Part shown: positions 1 through 8,088 of the stretch, piece after piece
How the letters are laid out: every line of letters starts with the position of its first letter
Position numbering within the stretch: the stretch's first letter is position 1
DNA from: Cupriavidus sp. 2SB
GTDB taxonomy: Bacteria > Pseudomonadota > Gammaproteobacteria > Burkholderiales > Burkholderiaceae
Direction of reading: 5' to 3'
Length of the DNA: 64,000 nt
NCBI RefSeq assembly: GCF_005503625.1
Contig: NZ_SCMX01000020.1
Location: 32,112 to 96,111, forward strand
Position numbers and translations under genes: made by a program
The notes under the pieces: model-generated
Told to the model about the DNA's origin: nothing
The model's database searches: none
What the model saw: only the letters and a program-made list of their open reading frames with translations

Positions 1-497
1 GCGCGGGGGAGATTCTGGCCCAGACCGCCGAACTACAGGTATCCCCAGACCACCTCGTCGTTGCCTCCGGCAGCGCCGGTACGCATGCAGGCCTCCTTGT
101 GGGCCTCGATGCATTGGGGAGCTCCTGCGCGATTTCTGGCATCAGCGTGGGCGCCCCGACATCCCTCCAAGCAAACAAGGTAGGGCATCTGGCCGCTGCC
201 GTCTGCCGCGAGCTCGAGCTTCCCGTGGAAAACATTCCTGGACAAGTACGGGTCGATGATGAGTTCATCGGGCCGGGATACGGCCTGCCGACGGCAGCGG
301 TCAGAGAAGCGATTGATCTCATGGCACGCCATGAAGGCATTCTTCTCGACCCGGTCTACACAGGGAAAAGCATGGCAGCTTTGATTAGCTATGTTCGGTC
401 GGGTCGTTTTTCCAAAGATGAGAACGTTATTTTCGTTCACACCGGAGGCAGTGCCGCACTGTTTGGCTACGAGCTTTTTTTAAGCAGGCCTCACTAG
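1..497 (+). CDS. D-cysteine desulfhydrase / L-cysteate sulfo-lyase family protein (3' part)
   Basis: Only the C-terminal ~164 residues are in the window. The frame is open from the left edge (first full codon at 3), so the start lies outside. The fragment has a glycine-rich GSAGTHAGL motif near its beginning and DPVYTGK and FVHTGG motifs near its end, typical of the PLP-dependent ACC-deaminase/D-cysteine desulfhydrase fold (type II). Family members release pyruvate and ammonia plus either sulfide (from D-cysteine, DcyD) or sulfite (from L-cysteate, CuyA). Sulfonate genes occur later in the window, but the fragment cannot separate the two activities. The lysine that binds PLP is upstream of the window. 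It converges with the DsbG-like gene to its right. Confidence 0.85.
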   Translation, partial: AGEILAQTAELQVSPDHLVVASGSAGTHAGLLVGLDALGSSCAISGISVGAPTSLQANKVGHLAAAVCRELELPVENIPGQVRVDDEFIGPGYGLPTAAVREAIDLMARHEGILLDPVYTGKSMAALISYVRSGRFSKDENVIFVHTGGSAALFGYELFLSRPH

Positions 498-644
498 GCG
501 GCCGCCAGCAGCTTTCGCTTGCTTATTCTCCACGTACCGAGGCACCATGAAGCATCGATAGAAGATGGCACGTCATGATTAGTATTGCTGGCGACCTGGC
601 GGCGGGCGTTGCTCCGCGCCATCGCCTGCTGCACCACCCGAGAG

Positions 645-1433
645 TCAGTCTTCGAAGATGCCCATTAGCGTGTCCTCGGGCACTCCGATTTGCCTTCTCA
701 ACTTATTGTGACCGTCGATCCAGACTAGTGCGGGTAGTTCGTTGAATCCGAACTGCCGCAGCACGCGCATGTTTGCTTCGATCTGGTGCTGGACCACTTC
801 AGTCGCGGCGGCAGCCGGCATCTCGCAGTGGAACGTCCAGGGCAGATGCGGGCGTACCGCCCTCATCGCGCACTCGTCCATCTGCCTCAGAAAGGTGGAG
901 GAAGGGTCGGCTGCTGTCAGAACTCCCGCGACACGGCCTGCACTCTCCACCCCGCGCAACCCGACAAGAATATGCCGGAGTTGCACTTTTCCGCTATCAA
1001 CCCAAGGTCGAGCGTCAAGCCAGAACTTGAAACACGATTCACAATTCAAGTCCGTGAACACATAGACGATGCGTGGAGCATCGGTCCTGCCGTCTGCGAT
1101 CCAGGTTGTGCCCGCCAACTTCTCCGTTAGGGCTTGCGACAGAGCGACGCGTACCGCGGCGATCACCTCCGCCTTGCTGGTTTCACGCCCTGCCATATCG
1201 AGCATTGTTCCGATTACCACGTGCTCCCCATCTGGCGCTTGGTAGATGGCAATTGGTCGCCCGTCACTTTCCGCCGCCCACGCATGCAACCCGCCTTGTG
1301 ACGCAATTGGGCGCAGTACTGAGATGCCCCGGTTGTGAAGGATGTCGAAGAGTCTGGATTCCTTGGGCGTGGCGGCTGTCGCGGTCATCACGGCAAAAAG
1401 GAAGATGGCGGAAAGGAACCCTTTGGGGGGCAT
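645..1433 (-). CDS. DsbG/DsbC-like periplasmic thiol:disulfide interchange protein, CESC active site
   Basis: This is a 262-residue protein from an ATG at 1433. A longer frame reaches 1520, but the residues from 1433 give a hydrophobic signal peptide ending near TATAA. An N-terminal dimerisation-type region is followed by a thioredoxin fold with a VFTDLNCESC active site (Cys131 and Cys134). DsbG/DsbC proteins isomerise or reduce disulfides, or rescue sulfenylated cysteines, in the periplasm and are kept reduced by DsbD. The CESC dipeptide differs from the usual CPYC and should change the redox potential. It is transcribed divergently from the two-component pair, and dsbG and dsbD homologues lie 2-5 kb away, so it probably belongs to the same redox regulon. 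Confidence 0.82.
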   Translation of the reverse strand: MPPKGFLSAIFLFAVMTATAATPKESRLFDILHNRGISVLRPIASQGGLHAWAAESDGRPIAIYQAPDGEHVVIGTMLDMAGRETSKAEVIAAVRVALSQALTEKLAGTTWIADGRTDAPRIVYVFTDLNCESCFKFWLDARPWVDSGKVQLRHILVGLRGVESAGRVAGVLTAADPSSTFLRQMDECAMRAVRPHLPWTFHCEMPAAAATEVVQHQIEANMRVLRQFGFNELPALVWIDGHNKLRRQIGVPEDTLMGIFED

Positions 1434-1535
1434 GCTGTCGATGTCAGGTCCGTAATGAGGTTGCCGCGTGATGTATCCGGATCCGCACGAGGAACCCGGT
1501 AAATCTGCGAAGCCGGCCAAGGTTGCGCGGAAAGC

Positions 1536-1552
1536 GTTAACGGACCGTTAAC
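1536..1552. promoter_or_regulatory. GTTAAC-N5-GTTAAC box (PmrA/QseB-type direct repeat)
   Basis: Two GTTAAC hexamers are spaced 11 bp start to start; the whole 17 bp is also a perfect inverted repeat with 8-bp arms. OmpR-family regulators of the PmrA/QseB type bind direct repeats of YTTAAN with this period. It sits 47 bp upstream of the response-regulator start, in the promoter shared with the divergent DsbG-like gene. Confidence 0.6.
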
Positions 1553-1598
1553 ATCACGACGGAAGAATCCGTCGCAGTCCCCGTGAGAGTTAGGAATA

Positions 1599-2270
1599 AT
1601 GCACGTCTTGCTCGTTGAAGATGATCCGCTGGTACGCGACGGAGTTGCCAACGGCCTTCGCATACATGGATTTGAGGTGACACCCGTGGGCAACGCCAGC
1701 AGCGCCCAGAGCGTCCGACGAGCGTCCCATTTTGACCTCTGTTTGCTCGATCTCGGATTGCCCGACACCGATGGAGTTCATCTCCTTCGACAATGGCGTG
1801 CAGATGGCGTCAGCTTTCCGGTTATTGCACTGACTGCCAGGGATTCCGTCAGGCACAAGATCACGGGTCTGCAAGCTGGCGCCGACGACTACCTGACAAA
1901 GCCTTTTGATCTCGATGAACTGGTCGCCAGAATGCAGAGCGTTCTCAGACGCTCGACTGGGGCAATCGTCAATCGCTATCGTTGGGGGCCGCTGACGCTT
2001 TCCCCCAACAGCGGGGAGGTACATCGTCATGGCGACTTGATCGAGCTCACGCGCCGCGAGTTCAGACTCCTCCAGGTGTTTCTCCAATACCCCCAACAGA
2101 TTTTGACTACCACTCAGCTCCAGGACAGCATATATGGGCTAGAGACGAGTGTGGAAAGCAACGCCGTCAACGTTCATATCCACCACTTGAGGCGGAAGCT
2201 CGGGCCGAGAACAATTGAAACCGTCCGCGGACTCGGGTTCAGGCTGGGACCGGTGGAAGCGTTCGCATGA
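1599..2270 (+). CDS. OmpR/QseB-family response regulator
   Basis: This 223-residue protein has a receiver domain (acidic pair at residues 7-9, phospho-acceptor Asp51 in CLLDLGLPD, and lysine in YLTKPF near 102) and a C-terminal winged-helix DNA-binding domain ending in the recognition segment SNAVNVHIHHLRRKL. Its stop overlaps the start of the histidine kinase by 4 nt (ATGA), so the two form one operon. The box at 1536-1552 just upstream suggests autoregulation. The flanking Dsb genes suggest the system senses envelope redox or metal stress; the signal is not visible from sequence. Confidence 0.93.
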   Translation: MHVLLVEDDPLVRDGVANGLRIHGFEVTPVGNASSAQSVRRASHFDLCLLDLGLPDTDGVHLLRQWRADGVSFPVIALTARDSVRHKITGLQAGADDYLTKPFDLDELVARMQSVLRRSTGAIVNRYRWGPLTLSPNSGEVHRHGDLIELTRREFRLLQVFLQYPQQILTTTQLQDSIYGLETSVESNAVNVHIHHLRRKLGPRTIETVRGLGFRLGPVEAFA

Positions 2271-3625
2271 GTCTTAGATTTCGATTGCTCGTCATCATCG
2301 GCACCTCGCTTTCACTGATGTGGACTGCCGTCGCCGTATGGATGTACCGGGATTTCAACCGTGAGGTCCGATCGGTGCTGGATGCCCGATTGCAGGCATC
2401 GGCACGGATGGTATCGAACCTGATGGACAGGCTTCCGACAGCGCAACCGAACACACGATTTTCCCCCGCGTTCCCCATCGCAAAGGATGCGTCTGGCGGC
2501 TTGGTCTGCGAGATCAGTCTTTCCCGAGATACGACGGCACCGACATTGCTGGCTCGCACCACCGGAAGCCCCGGCCTGATGCATGCCCAGCCGGGGTATG
2601 GTACCTACGAGATCGGCGGGATGGCCTGGCGGGTCTACGTGCTCCAACGTGATGGTGTACGGATTTCGACGGCGGAGCCGGAGAATGTCAGACGTGGTTT
2701 GCTGCGGGACTATGCGATGTCTGGGGGCGTGCCATTTCTCGCCGCGGTGATGGGCAGCCTCGCAATCTTATGGCTCGCGATCGCTCGCGGACTCGCTCCA
2801 CTTGAACGCATACGACTACTCCTCTCGCAGCGCATTCCAGGCGACACCAGCCCGCTGCCCGCCATTTCTGCGCCCAGCGAACTGCGTCCGCTGATCAGTA
2901 CGCTGCGGCATCTTTTGATTCGCGTACAGGAAGCACTACTGCGTGAGAGACAGTTCTCGGATGATGCCGCGCATGAGTTACGCACGCCCTTGACGGCCAT
3001 CAGGACCAACATCCAGGTGGCCATACTTGGCCTGCGCAATCACGCACCGCTTCCGCTGGTGGAACGCTCAATGGCCAACGCGGAAGCGGGAGCGTTGCGG
3101 CTGCAAGCCACACTCGAAAGCCTGTTGCTCCTCGCTCGGGTCGAAGCCGGCGACGACGATCCCGCAAAGCATTCGACTGATTTCGTGGACACTCTGCGGC
3201 AGTCCGTGCAGGAACTGGGTTCGTCAATGGGCGCCATGGAACGCATCGTCGTAACTCCCCCCGCTGACGCCAGTCCAATCTGGGTCAGCGTCCCACCAGC
3301 ACTCCTCGCGTCGGCGATACGCAACCTGTTGGAAAACGCCTTGCGACATGCACCGTTCGACACTGTTGTCGATGCGCGCATCGAGCGGACGGACAACCGA
3401 GTGGTCCGACTGTTCGTGGTCGACCGTGGACCAGGCCTCTCACCTGATCAGATCACGCACGCGACAGAGCGCTTTTGGCGCTGCAGTCCGTCCGCCGAGG
3501 GAAGCGGGCTCGGACTCGCCATTGTGAAAGCCATCGCGTCCGAGTATGAGGGAACGCTTACTTTGAGTAGCCCGTCGACCGGCTTGACCGTCTGCCTCGA
3601 ATTCCCATTCGCCGCTGATGATTGA
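2267..3625 (+). CDS. Sensor histidine kinase (QseC/PmrB-like)
   Basis: This 452-residue membrane kinase has a transmembrane segment at residues ~6-26, a periplasmic sensor region, a second transmembrane segment at ~154-174, then a HisKA domain with H-box FSDDAAHELRTPLT (phosphorylated His236). A HATPase domain follows with N-box ENALRHAP, G1 DRGPGLS and G2 GSGLGLAIVK. It is translationally coupled to the upstream response regulator. The periplasmic domain has a single cysteine, in LVCEIS near residue 81; a role in thiol sensing is only speculation. Confidence 0.93.
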   Translation: MSLRFRLLVIIGTSLSLMWTAVAVWMYRDFNREVRSVLDARLQASARMVSNLMDRLPTAQPNTRFSPAFPIAKDASGGLVCEISLSRDTTAPTLLARTTGSPGLMHAQPGYGTYEIGGMAWRVYVLQRDGVRISTAEPENVRRGLLRDYAMSGGVPFLAAVMGSLAILWLAIARGLAPLERIRLLLSQRIPGDTSPLPAISAPSELRPLISTLRHLLIRVQEALLRERQFSDDAAHELRTPLTAIRTNIQVAILGLRNHAPLPLVERSMANAEAGALRLQATLESLLLLARVEAGDDDPAKHSTDFVDTLRQSVQELGSSMGAMERIVVTPPADASPIWVSVPPALLASAIRNLLENALRHAPFDTVVDARIERTDNRVVRLFVVDRGPGLSPDQITHATERFWRCSPSAEGSGLGLAIVKAIASEYEGTLTLSSPSTGLTVCLEFPFAADD

Positions 3626-3695
3626 TCCACCAGGCGCGCAACGCAACGTGCGTGGCAATCTCATTCGGGCATCGTCTGGGCTCGCAGTCCATGCC

Positions 3696-3712
3696 TTTAA
3701 CTACGCCTTAAT
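3696..3712. promoter_or_regulatory. Second TTAA direct-repeat box (TTTAAC-N5-CTTAAT)
   Basis: Two TTAA cores 11 bp apart lie 127 bp upstream of the chosen dsbG start, with the same period as the box at 1536-1552. The match is weaker (flanking letters differ). A shared site would place dsbG-dsbD in the regulon of the adjacent response regulator. Confidence 0.4.
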
Positions 3713-3838
3713 GTTGGAATCCTAGCATCCGCGACATCCGTGCTTGCCACGGACTGCCTCTCATCGCGAACACCTGCCGCTTCGACGCGACTGCGCTGTG
3801 GCGATCTGAGTCCAGCCAATGAAACCTTGTCATTGCGG

Positions 3839-4690
3839 ATGCCCAATCCAATCTTCCGAAAGCCAAAAACTGCCGTCCTCCGTTCCGCGTGCGCGGGCAT
3901 GCTGACGTTCCTCTGCATCGCCGAGCCCTCGATTGCCGGCGACACATCGGGTTACCCGAGTGTCATCCAAGACGCCGTGAAGAACGGGATCAGTATCGTA
4001 AAGAGCTTCCCGGCGGCCTCGGGCCTCACGGGCTGGGTACTGGAGCGCGACGGCGAGCATTCCATCGTTTACACGACGAGCGACCGCAAAACAATGCTAG
4101 TCGGCAATCTTGTGACCGACAACGGGAAGATCCTCTCTGCCGAGTACGAAGATCGCTACATGCCGAAAGCCGATTTCGCCGGCTTGTACGCGGAACTGGA
4201 AAAGGCGCCGCAAGTTGTCGAAGGAACGCAAGCCAATCCGAAGCGAGTTCTCTACATCTTCACCGACCCGGAATGTCCCTACTGTCACCTCGCGTGGAAG
4301 GCGCTGCAACCCTATGAGGCGGCGGGCCTGCAGGTCAGATGGGTCATGGTTGCCGTCATCAAGCCCTCAAGTCTGCCCAAGGCAGTTGAGATACTGGGCT
4401 CGGCCAATAAAACTGACACCTTCCGATCAATGGAGTCGAATCACGGCAAGCCGTGGAACTCGACGGTGAAAACGGACCCAAGCAAAGCTGCCACGATCCA
4501 AAAAGGCCTGGCTAGCAACGCCATCCTGATGGAGCGGTTCAAATTCGGCGGAACACCTGGTTTCGTCTGGAAGGACGAAAAGGGAGAGGTACATCTGCAG
4601 GCGGGCATGCCAAAGCTCAGTGAACTCCCAAGGATCACCGGCCTGCCTAGACAGAAAATCTCGGACCCAGAGTTTGCGAGGTTCCAATGA
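3839..4690 (+). CDS. dsbG: Thiol:disulfide interchange protein DsbG
   Basis: This is a 283-residue protein from an ATG at 3839. The frame extends upstream to a GTG at 3740, but the ATG immediately precedes a typical signal peptide ending ...PSIAG. An N-terminal domain and linker helix lead to a thioredoxin fold with IFTDPECPYCH (Cys146 and Cys149). The GTPGFVW segment near the C-terminus supplies the cis-proline loop. The closing residues overlap the start of dsbD by 4 nt, so DsbG and its electron donor are co-translated. The periplasmic protein probably protects or isomerises cysteines. It is distinct from the CESC paralogue at 645-1433. Confidence 0.88.
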   Translation: MPNPIFRKPKTAVLRSACAGMLTFLCIAEPSIAGDTSGYPSVIQDAVKNGISIVKSFPAASGLTGWVLERDGEHSIVYTTSDRKTMLVGNLVTDNGKILSAEYEDRYMPKADFAGLYAELEKAPQVVEGTQANPKRVLYIFTDPECPYCHLAWKALQPYEAAGLQVRWVMVAVIKPSSLPKAVEILGSANKTDTFRSMESNHGKPWNSTVKTDPSKAATIQKGLASNAILMERFKFGGTPGFVWKDEKGEVHLQAGMPKLSELPRITGLPRQKISDPEFARFQ

Positions 4691-6633
4691 AAAAAGAGCC
4701 GACCAATGAGATTACACGCTGGATACTTGCGTTGTCTCGGCTTGCACATTTATGGGCAAGCTGGAGCCTTCGCCTGACGGATCGTCTGCCCCTCCCCGGC
4801 GCGCGCCCGAGTCTCATATGGGCATTGCTGTGCGTCGCCCCGAGGTTTGCCATGGGCGTTGACTTTCTGCCGCCCGACCAAGCCTTCCGATTGACGGCGG
4901 ATCGTGTCGACTCTCATACAGTGGCGATCCGCTTCGAAATCGAAGATGGCTACTATATGTATCGCGAACGATTTGCGTTCTCCTCGAACTCGAACAACGT
5001 ACGGCTGCTCGCGCCAGCATATCCCACACCAGAACGAAAATTTGACGAAACGTTTGACAAGGACGTGGATATCTATCGCAAAGGCGTCAACATTACGCTC
5101 CCCTTCGATGAAGGAGGCGCGCCTGGCGATTGGGTACTGCGCGTTACGTCTCAGGGGTGTGCCGACGCTGGAATTTGCTACCCGCCGCAGCAGCATGATG
5201 TGCCGATCTCCCCGCTAACCAGTGAGCACCCCCCGGTCATCAATCAGAACGTCACAACGGTCGCGCAGCATACGCCGCCGATAGAAACTTCCGAATTGGA
5301 ACTTTCATCTGTGCCAGACGCGTCGGCGCGCATCGACCGGGCGCTCTCCAGTCGAAGTCTGATGTTGGTTGTCTCGCTATTCTTCGGAATGGGCGTTCTG
5401 CTGGCCCTGACGCCTTGCGTGCTTCCGATGGTCCCGATTCTATCGGTCATCGTCGTAGGTACCGAAGCGAGACGGTGGCGGTCGTTGGCATTGTCTGCCG
5501 CGTACGTGCTGGGCATGTCGGTAATCTATACCGGCGTGGGCGTCACGGCCGGCATCATCGGCGAAAGCCTGACCGCGTATCTCCAGGCGCCGTGGGTCCT
5601 GGCCAGCTTCGCCGTGCTGCTATCCGTCTTGGCACTCGCCATGTTCGGGGTCTACGAGTTCCAGCTTCCCCAGTCCTGGTTGACTCGCCTGCAAGCTTCG
5701 TCTGGCAAGCTTCACGGAGGACACTTCATCAGCGCAGCGGTCATGGGAGCAATGTCCGCCCTGATAGTTGGGCCTTGCGTGACCGCCCCGCTTGCTGGTG
5801 CTCTTGCCTACATTGCCCGCAGCGGTGATGCCGTGATTGGCGGCAGCGCGCTCTTTGCGATGGCACTGGGAATGGGCACGCCTTTGCTTCTCGTCGGCGC
5901 AGGTGCTGGCGTGTTGTTGCCTCGCACGGGCCAATGGATGGTACATACGAAGACGGCCTCGGGTTACATGCTCTTGGCTCTGGCACTCTGGATGGCGAAT
6001 CCGATTATGCCGTCGTGGATGTTCATGCTCGCCGTGGCAACCCTGCTCCTGGCCGTGGGCGTCGCGTTGGGAGCATTAACTCCCTTTCAAGGGTCCGCCC
6101 CGCTCGCAGCGGTGAAAAAGGCGGTCGGCATTCTCGCCATTTCGTTCGGCGTGGTGCTGATCCTGGGGGTCAGCTCGGGTGGACGGGACGTATTACAACC
6201 CCTTGGCAAGCTCACAATCATTTCGGGCGCCGCCGCGAATTCGGATGCGATTGGTCCTCATCAGTCCGATCTGCACTTCGAATCGGTTCAAAGCGTTGAC
6301 GAACTGGAGGCAAGGCTTGCACAGGCCGCTGGCGACCATCGTCCGGTCATGCTGGATTTCTACGCCGATTGGTGTACGAGTTGCAAGGAAATGGAACGTT
6401 TCACGTTCGCGGATTCCAGCGTGAAAAACAAACTGCAACGATTTGTACTGTTGCGAGCAGATGTCACGGCCAACTCGCAGGAAGATCGGGAACTGCTCCG
6501 ACGGTTCGGGATCTTTGGCCCGCCATCGGCGATCTTCTATGACGCGGATGGCAAGCTCAAAGCGGAGCGTGTCGTGGGCTACAAGTCCGCGTCAGCTTTT
6601 CTCTCCACACTTCAACGTATCTACCCTTCCTGA
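4687..6633 (+). CDS. dsbD: Thiol:disulfide interchange protein DsbD
   Basis: The 648 residues have the three-part DsbD layout: an N-terminal immunoglobulin-like alpha domain with the GCADAGICYP cysteine pair; a central eight-helix membrane domain with LTPCVLPMVPIL and GPCVTAPLAG, each carrying one redox cysteine; and a C-terminal thioredoxin domain with DWCTSCKEM (Cys563 and Cys566) and a FGPPS cis-proline loop. DsbD passes electrons from cytoplasmic thioredoxin to periplasmic DsbC/DsbG-type proteins. The start codon overlaps the dsbG stop (ATGA). The amino terminus is longer than a simple signal peptide, with the cleavable hydrophobic stretch around residues 42-55, so the true start could be internal. 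Confidence 0.93.
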   Translation: MKKEPTNEITRWILALSRLAHLWASWSLRLTDRLPLPGARPSLIWALLCVAPRFAMGVDFLPPDQAFRLTADRVDSHTVAIRFEIEDGYYMYRERFAFSSNSNNVRLLAPAYPTPERKFDETFDKDVDIYRKGVNITLPFDEGGAPGDWVLRVTSQGCADAGICYPPQQHDVPISPLTSEHPPVINQNVTTVAQHTPPIETSELELSSVPDASARIDRALSSRSLMLVVSLFFGMGVLLALTPCVLPMVPILSVIVVGTEARRWRSLALSAAYVLGMSVIYTGVGVTAGIIGESLTAYLQAPWVLASFAVLLSVLALAMFGVYEFQLPQSWLTRLQASSGKLHGGHFISAAVMGAMSALIVGPCVTAPLAGALAYIARSGDAVIGGSALFAMALGMGTPLLLVGAGAGVLLPRTGQWMVHTKTASGYMLLALALWMANPIMPSWMFMLAVATLLLAVGVALGALTPFQGSAPLAAVKKAVGILAISFGVVLILGVSSGGRDVLQPLGKLTIISGAAANSDAIGPHQSDLHFESVQSVDELEARLAQAAGDHRPVMLDFYADWCTSCKEMERFTFADSSVKNKLQRFVLLRADVTANSQEDRELLRRFGIFGPPSAIFYDADGKLKAERVVGYKSASAFLSTLQRIYPS

Positions 6634-6665
6634 GCGCGGCCTCGAAATCTCGACGCTTTGACAAA

Positions 6666-6693
6666 GAGCGCGGCCCCTTTCGCGGCCGCGCTC
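6666..6693. terminator. Hairpin between convergent genes
   Basis: A perfect 10-bp stem (GAGCGCGGCC with GGCCGCGCTC) and an 8-nt loop lie between the convergent dsbD and Bug genes. There is no clear T-run on either strand, so termination efficiency is uncertain. Confidence 0.5.
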
Positions 6694-6716
6694 ACAGCAG
6701 AAAACGACCACCCACC

Positions 6717-7688
6717 CTATTCGATCGTGATGCCGGCGTCCTTGATCAGCTTTGAGAAATAAGGAATCTCCGCCTGAATCTTCTGCTTCATTTCGTCAGG
6801 TGTGGACAGTACAAGTTCGGCACCCTGCTTCCTGAATGACTCTTCCATCGCCGGCGAGCGAAGTCCCGCCAGTGCACGATTGATCTTGGCGATGATCTCC
6901 GGCGGCGTCCCCGCCGGCGCCATCAGCCCATACCACGCGCCAGCTTCGTAACCCGCCACACCGGACTCAGCCACCGTCGGGACATTTGGCATCGATGGCC
7001 AGCGTGTTGCTCCTCCAGTCGCCAGAACCCGGACCTTGCCGGCGTCAACTGCGCCCCGGACGGCCGCGTAGTTGGTGAACATCACCGGCACATGACCGGC
7101 CATGACGTCGGTAATGGCGGGCGAGGCCCCCTTATACGCGATATTGCGTAGTTTCACCCCTGCCATGCGATTGAACTGTTCCGCAGCAAGGTGTGCAGGG
7201 CTACCGGGACCGGACGATGCGTAGGCTACCTCCCCCGGCTTTTGCTTTGCATAGGTAATTAGTTCGGAAACGTTCTTCGCGGGAAAATTACTGTTCACTA
7301 CCAGCCAATTCGGCACGTTTGCAAGAATCGACACCGGCGCCAGATCCTTCAGCGTGTCATACGTCATCTTGGGGAACAGCGTCATGTTGACGGAGTTGGG
7401 GGTACTCGCCAGCAGGAGCGTATAGCCGTCGGGCGCAGCCTTCGCCACGTTCTCCGAGCCAATATTGGTGCCGGCTCCAGGCTTGTTTTCCACGACAACC
7501 GGCTGACCAAGCTCTTGTGACATCACGCTGGCTGCCTGGCGACCCAGAAAGTCGGAGACCGCCCCGGCCGGATAGGGAACGATCAGTTTGATCGGCTTCT
7601 GCGGCCAGGCCTTTTCAGCGCTGACGGAAAAGCTGACCGGCAATGCACATGCTGCGGCCAGTACAGCAACCAGTTGACGTCGTGACAT
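6717..7688 (-). CDS. Bug family (TctC-like) periplasmic solute-binding protein
   Basis: This 323-residue secreted protein has an N-terminal signal peptide (ending near SVSA). The Bug signature follows: WPQKPIKLIVPYPAG at the N-terminus, PVVVENKPGAGTNIG, and KAAPDGYTLLLAS. Bug proteins bind small carboxylates or related anions; most are not linked to a TctAB membrane pair, and none is present here. A GGAG ribosome-binding site precedes the ATG. It is divergent from xsc, which suggests a role in uptake or sensing of a C2 sulfonate precursor, but the ligand cannot be read from sequence. Confidence 0.9.
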   Translation of the reverse strand: MSRRQLVAVLAAACALPVSFSVSAEKAWPQKPIKLIVPYPAGAVSDFLGRQAASVMSQELGQPVVVENKPGAGTNIGSENVAKAAPDGYTLLLASTPNSVNMTLFPKMTYDTLKDLAPVSILANVPNWLVVNSNFPAKNVSELITYAKQKPGEVAYASSGPGSPAHLAAEQFNRMAGVKLRNIAYKGASPAITDVMAGHVPVMFTNYAAVRGAVDAGKVRVLATGGATRWPSMPNVPTVAESGVAGYEAGAWYGLMAPAGTPPEIIAKINRALAGLRSPAMEESFRKQGAELVLSTPDEMKQKIQAEIPYFSKLIKDAGITIE

Positions 7689-7845
7689 CGTTGTCTCCGT
7701 GTTCTGTAGGCGATCGGAAGCCGCCTATCGATGAACTCAAATTTAGTTGTAGTCCTTCCTCACTCGCACGGTACCGCGCTTGATTTCCCGCAGCACACCG
7801 GCAGCCAACGTCTTTAAATTCGACGCTGTAATCAGCATAGTTGAG

Positions 7846-7859
7846 ACGGAATGTTCCGT
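7846..7859. promoter_or_regulatory. Short inverted repeat ACGGAA-TG-TTCCGT
   Basis: A perfect 6-bp-arm inverted repeat lies in the 400-bp region between the divergent Bug gene and xsc. It shares the CGGAA half-site with the element at 8049-8065 but with a shorter spacer, so it may or may not be bound by the same regulator. The rest of this region is AT-rich and holds no gene. Confidence 0.3.
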
Positions 7860-8002
7860 TATCAGTGTTAACCTCGATATGGACTGCGCCCGCCATCCGC
7901 GCAATAGCGCCTTATAAACCTCTTTAATGGTGAAAATTCCGGTTAAGAAACCATTTAATTCAATTTTTTGGGCCCAATTTCACCGCGCCTCTGAAATCAC
8001 GG

Positions 8003-8031
8003 TTGACATCGCCTAAGTTTCGTCCTAACTT
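8003..8031 (+). promoter_or_regulatory. Putative xsc promoter (TTGACA -35)
   Basis: A perfect TTGACA lies at 8003-8008 and a weak TAACTT -10 candidate at 8026-8031 after a 17-bp spacer, about 58 bp upstream of the xsc start. The weak -10 fits a regulated promoter. Confidence 0.4.
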
Positions 8032-8048
8032 TGCACAAACAGCTTTTT

Positions 8049-8065
8049 CGGAACGATCTGTTCCG
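8049..8065. promoter_or_regulatory. Operator candidate CGGAAC-N5-GTTCCG upstream of xsc
   Basis: A perfect inverted repeat with 6-bp arms and a 5-bp spacer lies between the promoter and the ribosome-binding site of xsc, a position suited to repression. It differs from the TGGAAC-N5-GTTCCA sites of the 47-53 kb region only in the outermost base pair. The IclR regulator encoded three genes downstream is a close relative of the two IclR proteins in that region. Confidence 0.6.
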
Positions 8066-8088
8066 TTTTTAGAGACTGGAGACAACCG

